This document shows, one piece after another, positions 20,414 through 30,155 of a DNA stretch of 64,000 nucleotides. The notes beneath the pieces were generated by a model. The model saw only the letters and a list, made by a program, of their open reading frames with translations, did not search any database and was not told where the DNA came from. How positions within the stretch are numbered: the stretch's first letter is position 1; each line of letters opens with the position of its first letter. The stretch is from an uncultured Flavobacteriaceae bacterium (GTDB lineage Bacteria; Bacteroidota; Bacteroidia; Flavobacteriales; Flavobacteriaceae): NCBI GenBank assembly GCA_947504035.1, contig CANNGA010000011.1, positions 62,001 through 126,000 of the forward strand, written 5' to 3'. The position numbers and the translations under genes are program-made.

Positions 20414-20451
20414 AAAAAAAAGCCCAGTTCTCCGTAGAATACTGGGCTTTT
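20414..20451 (-). terminator. Intrinsic terminator after the BNR lyase gene at 20493
   Basis: Stem AAAAGCCCAG/CTGGGCTTTT with an inner TTCT/AGAA pair, followed on the minus strand by a T run. It lies 40 bases 3' of the stop. The rest of the 455-base gap holds only the upstream box at 20122 and AT-rich sequence. Confidence 0.8.
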
Positions 20452-20492
20452 AATCGTGTTAATTTATTTTAAAATAATACAGACATCACCTA

Positions 20493-22613
20493 TCAATCCA
20501 CAAGCAGTTTTTTATTATAAATCTTAGCGTTTTCACTCGTTATTTGAATAATATATAAGCCTGAAGTAAACCCTTGTGCTTTAGATAATTCTAAATAACC
20601 ATTCGTAATCGTATTGGTGTAGATTTGTTTTCCCAACATATCCATAATTTTGACATTAGAAGTCCCTAACCCTTGTAATACGATACTAAACCTGTCATGT
20701 GTAGGATTTGGAAAAACACGTATTGCTAGTTCCTCATTTTTAAAAGGCTTTGCTTCTTGTGCTTTTGTGCTTCCCACACTTTCTAATCTCCATTTACTTC
20801 TATCTCCTGTCTCAGTACTAAGTTGTACGAGCTTATTACCATCGGTAGCTGCGTTAAAAATGTATCGCCCTGTTGCCTTTAATTCGAAGCGGTACGCCCC
20901 AGAATCTAAAGCCTCTACAGACCATACTTTGTCATTATCGGCCCTAGGGGCATTGCGTTTGGTTCCTATAATAGCATCTCCTGTAGCACGCAGAATACCA
21001 GATCCATCTGCTTCGGTTCTACTGTCTATATTATAATAGTTTCCTGTTTTTACAAATTGCCACTCTTTATCTACTCCGCTATTTACACTTGCCCCAATAA
21101 CAGCTCCACCTCCTACAGAGCGCAAATACCTCCCTGTTTCGACATTTTTAAATTTATACCAAGTGCCTGTAAGATCAAAATTACCGTTACTAGGCGGTAT
21201 AGCATTGCCAGCTTCCTCTCCCGTATCTTCTCCTATCTGAAAGACAAAATTAAATACCTTTTGGCTATCAGTTTTCTTATTACTTCTATCTTCTGAGACG
21301 ATTACAAGTTTTCCATCTACTAATCGCACAACAGAATTACCGAGAGTTTCATTAGTCTCATACACCAAATCATTTCTATAATCGAATACTCCTGCTTCAG
21401 TACTTTGTATTGTTATTCTTCCCGTCTTTTTATTAATTGCTGTATGGTATATACGATCTCCGTAAGCAATCCCTGTTTTACTTTCACCAGAATGTTTCGT
21501 AAATTCCTTTTCTCCTGCTTTACGAACATAGGTATAATAATATTTCGTAGCATTCTTCCCTCTACTTCTAAAACTTAAATGCACATCACCTCTATCGCTT
21601 ACTGCTAGAGAAGGCCCTCCACTAGAGCCACTACCATTTTTAGTTTCAGGAAGGTCTATAAGAAATGGTGCATAGTCTTGTACTGGTAATTTATAGGTTA
21701 CTCCAGACGCAGCTGCATCGACATCCACTCCAATAAAATTAGAAGTCATTGTTGGACCACAATTAGCGAGATATACACCTTCATTTAAAATACCATCATC
21801 TTTTTTTCTTGCCCATCGTACTGAGAATCCGTAATAAATACTTCCGCCTGCTAAAACTGGCGCTGCTCCATAAGCATAATTTCTATCTTTTACTTCTACA
21901 TGAGGTTTCCCAGAGCCTCTTAGTACCATTTTAGAACGTGACCAAGTGCTTGTTGTACTGTTGTAGACATGTACCATTTCATTTCCTCCTACAGCAGACC
22001 CCTTACGGTAATTCAAAATAATATCGCCTGCATCATTTTCTGTAAGTTGAGGATATGTTATTGTAATATCTTGTCCCGATGCCAAGTAACCTCTCGTTTT
22101 TTCAAAAATACCGATTTTAAAATCACTATTCTTAACGAAAGCAGTACCTGGTTTTGATACGATATACTTTAAAGGATCGTTATGATGGTCGTAAAAAATA
22201 TGGATTGTACCATCTGTTTTACTCACTGCAACACTTATGGTGTTATGCGAATCGCCCCAACCATTTACTTTAGGTCCTATTAACGTATTTTTATGTGGTA
22301 ATTTTACAGTAGCCCAAGTTCCTGATCCTATCTTTTTTCGAGAGATCATTAAATCTCTATTTTTCATGCCTCCTTTATACCAACCAAAAAAGATATAATC
22401 ATTAACGACTGTAAAACAATCGCCTCTTGGACTTATGTTTGGGTTGTAATGAAATGCTTTTACGGCCTCACCGTCTTTATCATTGGGATACCAAAAATAA
22501 AGTCCTTCATCTGTAATAGTACTTTTCTCTTTAAAAGTGACACTTTGCGCCGTACTCATTTTAAAGTACAGTATGCTAAATACAAATAGTATTAGCTTAA
22601 ATAGATACCGCAT
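20493..22613 (-). CDS. T9SS-secreted BNR-propeller ulvan lyase (PL24/PL25-like), second type
   Basis: The frame is open from ATG 22655, but I prefer ATG 22613 (MRYLFKLILFVF), which gives a normal Sec signal ending MSTAQ; the longer form adds 14 polar residues. Order: BNR_4 propeller (about 40-470), trefoil-like module (about 490-620, TWYKFKNVETGRYLRS) and T9SS sorting tail (FPNPTHDRF to the end). The propeller holds WGDSHNTISVAVSKTDGTIH then YDHHND, so a His pair 20-21 residues apart is kept as in PL24/PL25. It lacks the Ig-like domain and is clearly diverged from the 17560 and 56516 proteins, so it probably belongs to another subfamily or cuts at another site. Confidence 0.8.
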   Translation of the reverse strand: MRYLFKLILFVFSILYFKMSTAQSVTFKEKSTITDEGLYFWYPNDKDGEAVKAFHYNPNISPRGDCFTVVNDYIFFGWYKGGMKNRDLMISRKKIGSGTWATVKLPHKNTLIGPKVNGWGDSHNTISVAVSKTDGTIHIFYDHHNDPLKYIVSKPGTAFVKNSDFKIGIFEKTRGYLASGQDITITYPQLTENDAGDIILNYRKGSAVGGNEMVHVYNSTTSTWSRSKMVLRGSGKPHVEVKDRNYAYGAAPVLAGGSIYYGFSVRWARKKDDGILNEGVYLANCGPTMTSNFIGVDVDAAASGVTYKLPVQDYAPFLIDLPETKNGSGSSGGPSLAVSDRGDVHLSFRSRGKNATKYYYTYVRKAGEKEFTKHSGESKTGIAYGDRIYHTAINKKTGRITIQSTEAGVFDYRNDLVYETNETLGNSVVRLVDGKLVIVSEDRSNKKTDSQKVFNFVFQIGEDTGEEAGNAIPPSNGNFDLTGTWYKFKNVETGRYLRSVGGGAVIGASVNSGVDKEWQFVKTGNYYNIDSRTEADGSGILRATGDAIIGTKRNAPRADNDKVWSVEALDSGAYRFELKATGRYIFNAATDGNKLVQLSTETGDRSKWRLESVGSTKAQEAKPFKNEELAIRVFPNPTHDRFSIVLQGLGTSNVKIMDMLGKQIYTNTITNGYLELSKAQGFTSGLYIIQITSENAKIYNKKLLVD

Positions 22614-22938
22614 ATCTGGCTTTGTCTGTGTGTGTGGTGTGTTTAGTTTAGTCATTGTTTTAAATTCATTTAGTTAGTAAAAAAATAAGAGTGCAGCTTT
22701 CTAAAGCTTATTCCTGTTTGTATACATAAGATCCTTGTTTTGAAAGCATAAGGATGCTTTGCTGAGTATCAAAGAATTGGTATATATGTATGTTTGAATA
22801 TCCTGTGTCGCTGAATCGCTACCACGGTTTTAGCATGAAATAGGTCCATAATATCTGTTTAGTTCGTTGTATTTGAATCTCGAAGATGGTCAGTCCACAA
22901 CAAATACAGTACGAAAAAACATTCAAAATTTAACATGA

Positions 22939-22954
22939 CTATCCTGTACTATAA
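22939..22954 (-). promoter_or_regulatory. CAGGAYA box upstream of the BNR lyase gene at 20493
   Basis: Minus strand reads TTATAGTACAGGATAG. The box is 325 bases before the chosen start, implying a long leader. The sequence at the expected -7 position (TTTTTTCG) is a poor match. Confidence 0.4.
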
Positions 22955-23108
22955 GGGTGTTTAGTTAATTTAACTTGTAGTTTTTTTAATATTAAATAGA
23001 AGTTGTTGAGTGTAAGATTATTAAACAAAAAACCATACTAGTAGGATTTACCTTGCTTTTTATCGAATTAATTCTGTGTTATGAATGTTTTAAAAAAAAT
23101 GACAAAAA

Positions 23109-23133
23109 AAAGGCTGTCTTTTCAGACAGCCTT
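23109..23133 (-). terminator. Intrinsic terminator after rhaM
   Basis: Stem AGGCTGTCT/AGACAGCCT with a short loop; the minus strand continues with a run of T. It lies about 30 bases 3' of the rhaM stop. The rest of the 22614-23161 gap holds the box at 22939 and nothing else I recognise. Confidence 0.85.
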
Positions 23134-23161
23134 CTCGGTTTACAGTGTATTATATTTTAAA

Positions 23162-23476
23162 CTATTCTAGATAAAATACTTCTTCTAAAGGTATAGAAAC
23201 AGGAGAATTATCAGGATTAACTTCCATTATATCTGCCATGAAGGCCCACCATTTCTTAACAATTTCATTATTGGATAAATCTTGAGACCCGCCTTCTCCA
23301 GATACTTTTTGAAACGCAAAAAGCGTATGCGTTTCTTCATCTAAAAAAATGGAATATTCGCTAACACCATTTTCTTCTAATAAGGTTTTTAATTCTGGCC
23401 ATAACGCATCATGGCGTTGTTTATAAGCGTCTTTTTGACCTTCATTCAATTTCATTTTAAAGGCTAGTCTTTGCAT
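23162..23476 (-). CDS. rhaM: L-rhamnose mutarotase
   Basis: The protein has 104 residues, the usual RhaM length, and no signal peptide, so it is cytosolic. The start MQRLAFKMKL, the YKQRHDALWPEL segment with the catalytic His, and the KKWWAFMADIM segment are typical of the RhaM/YiiL family. It interconverts alpha and beta anomers of L-rhamnose before isomerisation. It is the only clearly cytosolic sugar enzyme in the window and links the PUL to rhamnose. It is probably its own unit: a terminator follows at 23109 and another precedes it at 23767. In the 357-base gap upstream (23477-23833) I see only that terminator. Confidence 0.93.
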   Translation of the reverse strand: MQRLAFKMKLNEGQKDAYKQRHDALWPELKTLLEENGVSEYSIFLDEETHTLFAFQKVSGEGGSQDLSNNEIVKKWWAFMADIMEVNPDNSPVSIPLEEVFYLE

Positions 23477-23766
23477 AACATATATTTTTAAATATTTATA
23501 TTCTTCTATTTTAAGGGCTTTTAATTTAGAAACTCTAAAATAGCTTTCAAGTGTTTCCCCTGATTATGCCTTAGAAAACTTATTATGACTTTCAACTACT
23601 GTAAACACAAGCGTTACGCTACGTTTTTTAATTTAACCGTAGTCATGACCACACTAAAATTAAGACAATAGTAGTGTTAATGGCATAAAACCCTCATGAC
23701 GATGTTCCAAGGCATAATCTGAGTTTAATAACGGGCAATATAAATGAAAAAAACAGGAATAAAAAC

Positions 23767-23794
23767 AAAAGCAACGGCTATACCCGTTGCTTTT
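23767..23794 (-). terminator. Intrinsic terminator after the GH3 gene at 23834
   Basis: Stem AAAAGCAACGG/CCGTTGCTTTT with a short loop, then a T-rich run on the minus strand (TTTTGTTTTT). It lies 40 bases 3' of the stop. Confidence 0.85.
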
Positions 23795-23833
23795 ATGATT
23801 TATAAATCTCTAGAACTATTATGTTAGAGTTGA

Positions 23834-26035
23834 TTACTTCACCTCTACACTTAATTCAGATAGTTTAGCCCCTAAATCTAAACTGCGTTTACCAGGCGAC
23901 GAATTCCCTATAGTAATAACGGCATTCCCCTTGTGTCTTTTAGACACGCCATTCTTATCGAAATAGTTAAACACGTCTTGATTTAACTTAAACTGAAGGG
24001 TTTCAGAAGCATTTGGTTTTAAACTTACGCGTTTAAAATCTTTAAGCGCTGCCAAAGGCACCCCTTGGTCATTTCCTTTTAAAGACACGTATAATTGAAA
24101 TACATCTTCTAAGTGATAGTTACTTGTATTCTTTACTGTAACTGTTACAGTGGGAGTGGTATTCTTTTTTATTTTTTTAGACGCTATTGTAATATCAGAA
24201 AGTTCTAAGGATGCAAATGACAATCCGAAACCAAATGGATACATTGGCGTTTTTGTCATGTATTTATATGTCCTTCCATCCATATTATAATCTGCATAAT
24301 CCGGCAATTGTTCTTTGTTCATTGGGAATGTTAGAGGTAACTTTCCAGAAGGTGCGACATCCCCAAAAATAACATCTGCAATGGCATTACCTCCTTGCTC
24401 TCCTGGATACCAAGCATAGATTACGGCATCAGCCAACTTACTCACCTCTTGTAAATCTAATGGACATCCTGCAAACACAACAACGATTAAAGGTTTTTTA
24501 TGTTGTCCTCTCATTTTTCTTAAATAGGTCATTTGGCTTTCAGGCAAAGACATGCTTAAGTTATCGCCTTTATCCGTTGAGCCAATAGCCTCATTTTCCT
24601 CACCTTCCATGACAATTGTTAACCCTAAACCAATTATAGTAGCATCTGCTTTTCCTGCTAAATGGCTATAGTCATCACCATCATTACTATTTTTTTGGTT
24701 TATCATTGCTCCTGCTCTATACTGCACTCTTGTTATTGGAGATACTTTACCAACAACGCCTTCTACTAAAGTCACTAGGTTATCTCCTAAACCGTGATAG
24801 TTCCCTATTAAAGTTCTTACGTCTCCTGCTAAAGGGCCGCTAATAAATAATTGTTTTGCCTCTTTGTTAAGTGGTAACACATTATTATCGTTTTTAAGTA
24901 ATACAATAGATTTTTGCGCTACTTCTCGGGTTAAGGCGATATGTTCTTTAGATCGTACAGCATCTAAACCAATGTTTGCATAAGGATTAACTTCTGGGGT
25001 ATCGAACATCCCTAACTTAAACCGTGTTTTAAGCAAAGGGCGTAACCCGTTATCGATATCTTCTACTGTAATTAAGCCTTGTTTTAAAGCCTCACCTAAT
25101 TTCTCATAGGTATCGCCACAATTTAGGTTAGTACCACTCTTTAAGGCCAACGCTGCAGAGGCTTCTGGCGTATCTGTTATTTTATGAGATTGATGAAAAT
25201 TACGTATTGCCCAGCAGTCACTTAAAACATGCCCTTTAAAGCCCCAATCTTCTCTTAAGATGCTTTGTAACAACGTAGGGCTACCACAACAGGCTTCATC
25301 GTTAGTTCTATTATAAGCACACATTACGGCTTCTACGCCCGCATCTACGCATGCTTTAAATGCTGGTAAATAGGTTTCTTTTAAATCCTGTGGATTTACT
25401 ATGGCATTAAAACTATGTCGATCTGCTTCTGGTCCACTATGCACTGCATAATGTTTAGCACATGCTGCTGTTTTTAAATATTTTGGATGGTCACCTTGCA
25501 TTCCTTTTATAAAAGAGGCCCCAATTTGTCCAGATAAAAAAGGATCTTCTCCATAGGTTTCTTGACCTCTACCCCATCTAGGATCCCTAAAAATATTTAC
25601 ATTAGGACTCCAAAATGAAAGTCCCATATAACGAATAAATTCACCATTACTTTTAACCAAATGATTGTTTACCGCTCTTGCTTCTGTGGATATGGCATTA
25701 CCAACTTTTTGTATTAAATCTCTATCGAATGTCGAAGCCAAACCTATCGCTTGAGGATAAATAGTTGCCTTAGGCCCTCTAGCGACTCCATGTAATGCTT
25801 CGTTCCACCAATCGTACGATTTAATATCTAGACGATCTATGGCACTACTTGCATTTAAAAGCTGAGATATTTTTTCGTCTACGGTTAAACACTTCATTAA
25901 TAATTCAACGCGTTCATCAAAACTAAGTGCGTCATTCTTCCATAACTTAGAGTCACAATCTGTTTGAGCAACTCCATTGAAGCTTACACAGGTTAACAGT
26001 AATAGAGTTAAAGTTAAAATTTTTAGATGTTTCAT
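23834..26035 (-). CDS. GH3 glycoside hydrolase, beta-xylosidase-like
   Basis: The protein has 733 residues and a Sec signal ending SFNGVAQ. The N-terminal barrel begins with the layout typical of plant/bacterial GH3 beta-xylosidases (ELLMKCLTVDEKISQLL, then YDWWNEALHGVARG). The nucleophile is D273 in VLSDCWAI. An alpha/beta sandwich and a C-terminal fibronectin-III-like domain follow. Expected reaction: retaining release of beta-xylose from non-reducing ends, fitting the xylose in ulvan. It has its own terminator, and a hairpin separates it from the GH3 gene upstream. Confidence 0.92.
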   Translation of the reverse strand: MKHLKILTLTLLLLTCVSFNGVAQTDCDSKLWKNDALSFDERVELLMKCLTVDEKISQLLNASSAIDRLDIKSYDWWNEALHGVARGPKATIYPQAIGLASTFDRDLIQKVGNAISTEARAVNNHLVKSNGEFIRYMGLSFWSPNVNIFRDPRWGRGQETYGEDPFLSGQIGASFIKGMQGDHPKYLKTAACAKHYAVHSGPEADRHSFNAIVNPQDLKETYLPAFKACVDAGVEAVMCAYNRTNDEACCGSPTLLQSILREDWGFKGHVLSDCWAIRNFHQSHKITDTPEASAALALKSGTNLNCGDTYEKLGEALKQGLITVEDIDNGLRPLLKTRFKLGMFDTPEVNPYANIGLDAVRSKEHIALTREVAQKSIVLLKNDNNVLPLNKEAKQLFISGPLAGDVRTLIGNYHGLGDNLVTLVEGVVGKVSPITRVQYRAGAMINQKNSNDGDDYSHLAGKADATIIGLGLTIVMEGEENEAIGSTDKGDNLSMSLPESQMTYLRKMRGQHKKPLIVVVFAGCPLDLQEVSKLADAVIYAWYPGEQGGNAIADVIFGDVAPSGKLPLTFPMNKEQLPDYADYNMDGRTYKYMTKTPMYPFGFGLSFASLELSDITIASKKIKKNTTPTVTVTVKNTSNYHLEDVFQLYVSLKGNDQGVPLAALKDFKRVSLKPNASETLQFKLNQDVFNYFDKNGVSKRHKGNAVITIGNSSPGKRSLDLGAKLSELSVEVK

Positions 26036-26233
26036 TTTGCTTTAGCCAATTTGTTTAATGTCGTTAATATTTTGAATATTTCATCTTTTGCAAAGCTTGC
26101 AATATTCCCAAACCAATAATAAATTCTTACGAAGATACAAATGATGCAAAAAATGTATACTATAAACACAACGCTAGTTATACTATTACAACATATTTAC
26201 TTCTTTCTAATAGTCTCTTTACCTTAAACAAAA

Positions 26234-26262
26234 AGTCCTACGTTCTATGTAAACGTAGGACT
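26234..26262 (-). terminator. Hairpin between the two GH3 genes
   Basis: Stem AGTCCTACGTT/AACGTAGGACT, followed on the minus strand by a T-rich stretch. It lies about 80 bases 3' of the GH3 gene at 26344. The 308-base gap (26036-26343) therefore likely holds a separate promoter for the 23834 gene, but I find no CAGGAYA box there. Confidence 0.75.
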
Positions 26263-26343
26263 CTAAAAATTTCAACTTACCTGTATATTATTTATACAGC
26301 TGTTAAATACAAGTAATGTTTTATCTTCTCAATAGTCATTGCT

Positions 26344-28503
26344 TTATTGACATTTAAGTACAGTACTTTTCAAATGTTCTTGTAATGAAGTTCCCCCTAC
26401 AGAAATCGTAAATGTTCCTGGCTCTACGACTTTCTTTAAATCTTGATTCAGCACATTCAATTCATCGAAACCTAAATTAAATGTTACCGTTTTTGTTTCT
26501 CCTGGTTTAAGCGTTATTCGTTTAAAGCCTTTTAGCATTTTAAGATAACGTCCTACAGAAGCATGATCGTCTCTAACATACATTTGCACGACTTCATCTC
26601 CTAATCGCGCTCCTGTATTTGTAACTTCAACACTTACAGTCGTATGGCCATCGATACCTATTTTTGATGCTGCTAATTGTGGTGTACCATAGGTAAACGT
26701 TGTATAACTTAAACCATGTCCAAATGGAAATAATGGTGATTTATCTGAAAATCTGTATTTTCCTTTTCCTGATCCAATAAAATCTGGACGTTCTAAATAT
26801 GTTGTTGGAATTTGACCTATAGCTCTTGGAAAAGATACCGTTAACTTTCCTCCTGGGTTAACATCTCCAAAAAGTGCATCTGCTATAGCGTCTCCCGAAT
26901 GCATTCCTAAATACCATGTTTCTAATACAGATGGTATGTTTTCTGCAATATAATTTACCGTTAACGGTCTTCCATTAATTAAGACAACGATAACTGGTTT
27001 ACCTGTTTTATGAATTGCTTCTACCAATTCATTTTGTAATCCATATAAATCTAAATCGGAACGATCACCTCCTTCTCCACAAGTACGCTTAGAGCCACCA
27101 ACAACCAATACAACAGCATCTGATTTTTTGGCTGCTGCAACAGCTTTTGGTATTCCAGCCTTAGACGTTCCTAATAAACTCACACCTTGCGCATAATTAA
27201 TTTTAACGTTATCACCTACTTTCTGTTTTATCCCATCTAAAACAGACACATAATAAGGGGGTACTCCAGAGTAGCCTCCTAAAAGCGTAAACGTTCCTTT
27301 AGCAGGTTTGTTTTCATGAGCATTAGGCCCTATTACGGCTAAAGACTTTATCTTATCAAGATTTAATGGCAACAAGTTGCCTTCATTCTTAAGCAATACA
27401 ATCGCTTTTTTAGCCATTTCATAAGCATGGTCTTGATGTTCTTTTTTACTTACTGCAACATTTTCATCCACAACTTTTGCTGCTTTATCGAATAGGCCTA
27501 AGTTATGTTTCGCAGTAAGTATTCTAGTGGCTGCCTCGTCTATGTACTTTACTAATTTTGGATTTTTCTCTAAAGTATCTTTTAATACGGTACTATGATA
27601 AGCGTAAAGGTGTAATGGTTTTTTAATTACCAAATCCATATCTACTCCCGCTTTTAGTCCTAAAAGCGCAGCTTCAGCCCTTGTTTCTGTAATAAAATGC
27701 ATGGTTTGTAAACGTCCTACATCGTTATTATCAGATACTAAAAAACCATCAAAACCTAGTTCTCCTCTTAAAACGTCTTTCAATAGCCATGTATTCATGT
27801 GGCATGGTACACCATTAAAATCTTGGTGCCCTGGCATAATACACCCTACTTTTGCTTCTTTTACAGCGGCTTCAAAAGGCGGTAAGAATACTTCACGTAA
27901 GCGGCGTTCAGACATATCACTAAAACCGCCATTAATACCTCTTCTATTTTCTGGATATCCGATAAAATGTTTTGCAGTAGTCAATACATGGTTCTCATCA
28001 AATCGTTCTTCACCTGTACCTTGCATCCCTTCAATAAAAGCGACTCCCATTCTTGATACCAAGTATGGATCTTCACCATAAGATTCTTCCACACGACCGT
28101 ATCTAGGGTCTCCCGTAATAACATCTAAATTTGGTGAATAAATATGGCTTATATCTAAACTACGTGCTTCCAAAGCTGTCTGCGATGCCATGGTTCTAAC
28201 AAGCTCTGGATCCCAAGTAGACCCACAGGCTATGGCTTGAGGATATACCGTTACACCACCGTCTTCCCATAAACCATGTAAGCCTTCACTGTACTTCATT
28301 CTAGGAATGCCTAATCTTTCATTTGCTGGTGCATCCTGAGTCATTTCAGCAATCTTTTCTTCCAAAGTCATTTCGCTGATAAGCTGTTTCACTTTTTCTG
28401 GGACTTCTGTACGTTGCGAATTCCCTGTTGCTTTAGATGCTGTTCCTGAATCACAGTTTACTATTGCTAATGCAATAACGATGATACATGCTAATTTCTT
28501 CAT
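26344..28503 (-). CDS. GH3 glycoside hydrolase lipoprotein (beta-glucosidase/xylosidase type)
   Basis: The protein has 719 residues. The lipoprotein signal ends in IALAIVNC (Cys18). Barrel segment YSEGLHGLWEDGG, nucleophile D258 in LVSDNNDVGRL, alpha/beta sandwich with AVIGPNAHENKP, and a C-terminal fibronectin-III-like domain. It belongs to a GH3 group different from the neighbour at 23834. The substrate is unknown; beta-xylose or beta-glucuronic-acid ends are candidates by context. It follows the GH5-like gene with a 34-base gap and is probably co-transcribed with it. Confidence 0.92.
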   Translation of the reverse strand: MKKLACIIVIALAIVNCDSGTASKATGNSQRTEVPEKVKQLISEMTLEEKIAEMTQDAPANERLGIPRMKYSEGLHGLWEDGGVTVYPQAIACGSTWDPELVRTMASQTALEARSLDISHIYSPNLDVITGDPRYGRVEESYGEDPYLVSRMGVAFIEGMQGTGEERFDENHVLTTAKHFIGYPENRRGINGGFSDMSERRLREVFLPPFEAAVKEAKVGCIMPGHQDFNGVPCHMNTWLLKDVLRGELGFDGFLVSDNNDVGRLQTMHFITETRAEAALLGLKAGVDMDLVIKKPLHLYAYHSTVLKDTLEKNPKLVKYIDEAATRILTAKHNLGLFDKAAKVVDENVAVSKKEHQDHAYEMAKKAIVLLKNEGNLLPLNLDKIKSLAVIGPNAHENKPAKGTFTLLGGYSGVPPYYVSVLDGIKQKVGDNVKINYAQGVSLLGTSKAGIPKAVAAAKKSDAVVLVVGGSKRTCGEGGDRSDLDLYGLQNELVEAIHKTGKPVIVVLINGRPLTVNYIAENIPSVLETWYLGMHSGDAIADALFGDVNPGGKLTVSFPRAIGQIPTTYLERPDFIGSGKGKYRFSDKSPLFPFGHGLSYTTFTYGTPQLAASKIGIDGHTTVSVEVTNTGARLGDEVVQMYVRDDHASVGRYLKMLKGFKRITLKPGETKTVTFNLGFDELNVLNQDLKKVVEPGTFTISVGGTSLQEHLKSTVLKCQ

Positions 28504-28537
28504 TAAATTTTAAATTTTATAGTGTGTAATTGTTTAT

Positions 28538-29929
28538 TTAAAAATTTCGTAAGCCTGGAACTATTTTAATATTTAAGCGTTTTCTACCTTTTGGCCACTT
28601 TAATATGATTAATTTTTGTCTAAAAGCATCCCAAATAAAGTCTGAAGCACTTACATTGTAAGGGCTTTTATACGTTTCCATACCTACGGTCTTTAAAGGG
28701 TCGTAATATAACACTATATCGTCATCTATTAAAATAGAAAATCCATCTGGATAGTGTCTATTGGCTCCTATAAATAAAGTTGAAGGCCCTTTAGCGTAAT
28801 CTGGCACAATATTAAGACTTAAAGTTCGCTTAGCGTGATCAAATAAAAAAGATTGAATATCTCCTGCTATGGCCTGCGGAAAAGGTCTCGCAATAACGTC
28901 TGTAATGTATTTGCGTTCTACAGTACCAACGTCTGTGCTATCACTAAAAATAGACCATGTAGATGGGCCTCCCGGTAAAAAGTGTTGCATGCTTCTATTT
29001 CCTAAAAACCAAGCTTTTATAGCCCCTACCCCCATACGATCAAAAACTTCTGCGGTTCTAATATAAAGCTCTCGGTATTTTAATTGTCCTAAATTACCTT
29101 GAATAAGAGTATCTGTAGTGGCAAAGGTAGGAAACCCCCATTCGCCTATTAAAATTGGAGCTTTTAACATATCTGACTCTCTATCAAAGCGGTCCATATT
29201 TCGCTTTATAAAATCTATATCATTTTGATAGATATGCGGTGCAAAAACAATGTTTTTTCTATTTATGGGCGCTGTTACTTCAGAATATTGGTTGTTATCT
29301 ATTTTCTCTCCTTTATTCATAAAAATAGATTGAAACAATATGAGTTTATCTGCATTTATGTTTTGACTTTCATCTATTATCTTTTGATAAAGCGGAATAA
29401 GGAAATCATTTGTTAATTTTTCATAAGACATCTTCATGGTTAATTTTCTAGGTTCATTAACGACATCGTAACCTAAAACCGAGGTATTCGTAGCATACCT
29501 GTTCCAAATGACTTTCCAAGCGTCTATATACGTTTTATATTCTCCTTTTTTATTTTTCCAAAACGTTTCCCAAACAAATTTATCTACACCATAAACAGTC
29601 ATTTTAAAAACAGTCTTTATTCCAGAATGCTGTCCTAAAGCAACCAAAGTATCTAACTTTTTAAGGTAATTGGGGTCTAATTTCCCTCCAGGAAAACGAC
29701 TCAACTTACCCAATTCTAATCTTATGACTTGCGTATTAGCCCCCATACGCACCATACGCGCATAATCATCACTGCTAAAAAACACTTCCCCTTCATGATC
29801 ATTTGTATTTACAACAAATCCTCTTGGTATGACATGCCGTCCTAAATCATCTCTTAGACCATGCTTAATTTGCGCTGAAACGTGTAGTGTTGTCAATACA
29901 AGCGTCCATAATATTACTTTAATTTTCAT
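28538..29929 (-). CDS. GH5-like clan GH-A glycoside hydrolase
   Basis: The protein has 463 residues and a Sec signal ending LHVSAQ. The TIM barrel has the two clan-A glutamates: acid/base E159 in YDVVNEPRK and nucleophile E263 in ILIGEWGFP. The start (GLRDDLGRHVIPRGFVVNT) and the GEWG motif recall the endoglycoceramidase-like part of GH5. A beta-sandwich of about 90 residues ends the protein. GH39 is less likely from the motifs. Substrate unknown; a beta-linked end sugar of ulvan oligomers is the contextual guess. It is the first gene of a unit with the GH3 gene, and a good promoter lies just upstream. Confidence 0.8.
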   Translation of the reverse strand: MKIKVILWTLVLTTLHVSAQIKHGLRDDLGRHVIPRGFVVNTNDHEGEVFFSSDDYARMVRMGANTQVIRLELGKLSRFPGGKLDPNYLKKLDTLVALGQHSGIKTVFKMTVYGVDKFVWETFWKNKKGEYKTYIDAWKVIWNRYATNTSVLGYDVVNEPRKLTMKMSYEKLTNDFLIPLYQKIIDESQNINADKLILFQSIFMNKGEKIDNNQYSEVTAPINRKNIVFAPHIYQNDIDFIKRNMDRFDRESDMLKAPILIGEWGFPTFATTDTLIQGNLGQLKYRELYIRTAEVFDRMGVGAIKAWFLGNRSMQHFLPGGPSTWSIFSDSTDVGTVERKYITDVIARPFPQAIAGDIQSFLFDHAKRTLSLNIVPDYAKGPSTLFIGANRHYPDGFSILIDDDIVLYYDPLKTVGMETYKSPYNVSASDFIWDAFRQKLIILKWPKGRKRLNIKIVPGLRNF

Positions 29930-29967
29930 CTAAATTTTCTTTTATAATATATACCATTTTTAACCTT

Positions 29968-30009
29968 CAAATGTATGGTCTTATATCTGTTTCAGTGTCC
30001 TGAACAGTA
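29968..30009 (-). promoter_or_regulatory. CAGGAYA-box promoter of the GH5-GH3 unit
   Basis: Minus strand reads TACTGTTCAGGACACTG, then a perfect Bacteroidota -7 box TACATTTG starting 27 bases after the first C of CAGGACAC. The -7 box is about 40 bases before the start codon. Confidence 0.75.
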
Positions 30010-30084
30010 CTGCTAGCCTAGTTATCTTAAAATGACGTCTCACTAAAAGTATTGAATACTTCCGTATACAAGCTCCTTATTTAT

Positions 30085-30118
30085 AAAAAAACCGAAAGAT
30101 TGTATCTTCCGGTTTTTT
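30085..30118 (-). terminator. Intrinsic terminator after susD
   Basis: Stem AAAAAACCGAAAGAT/ATCTTCCGGTTTTTT with one mismatch, T run on the minus strand, 40 bases 3' of the SusD stop. Confidence 0.85.
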
Positions 30119-30155
30119 AAAACTAAAACTGTAATGTACTTAAACAATTAAATGT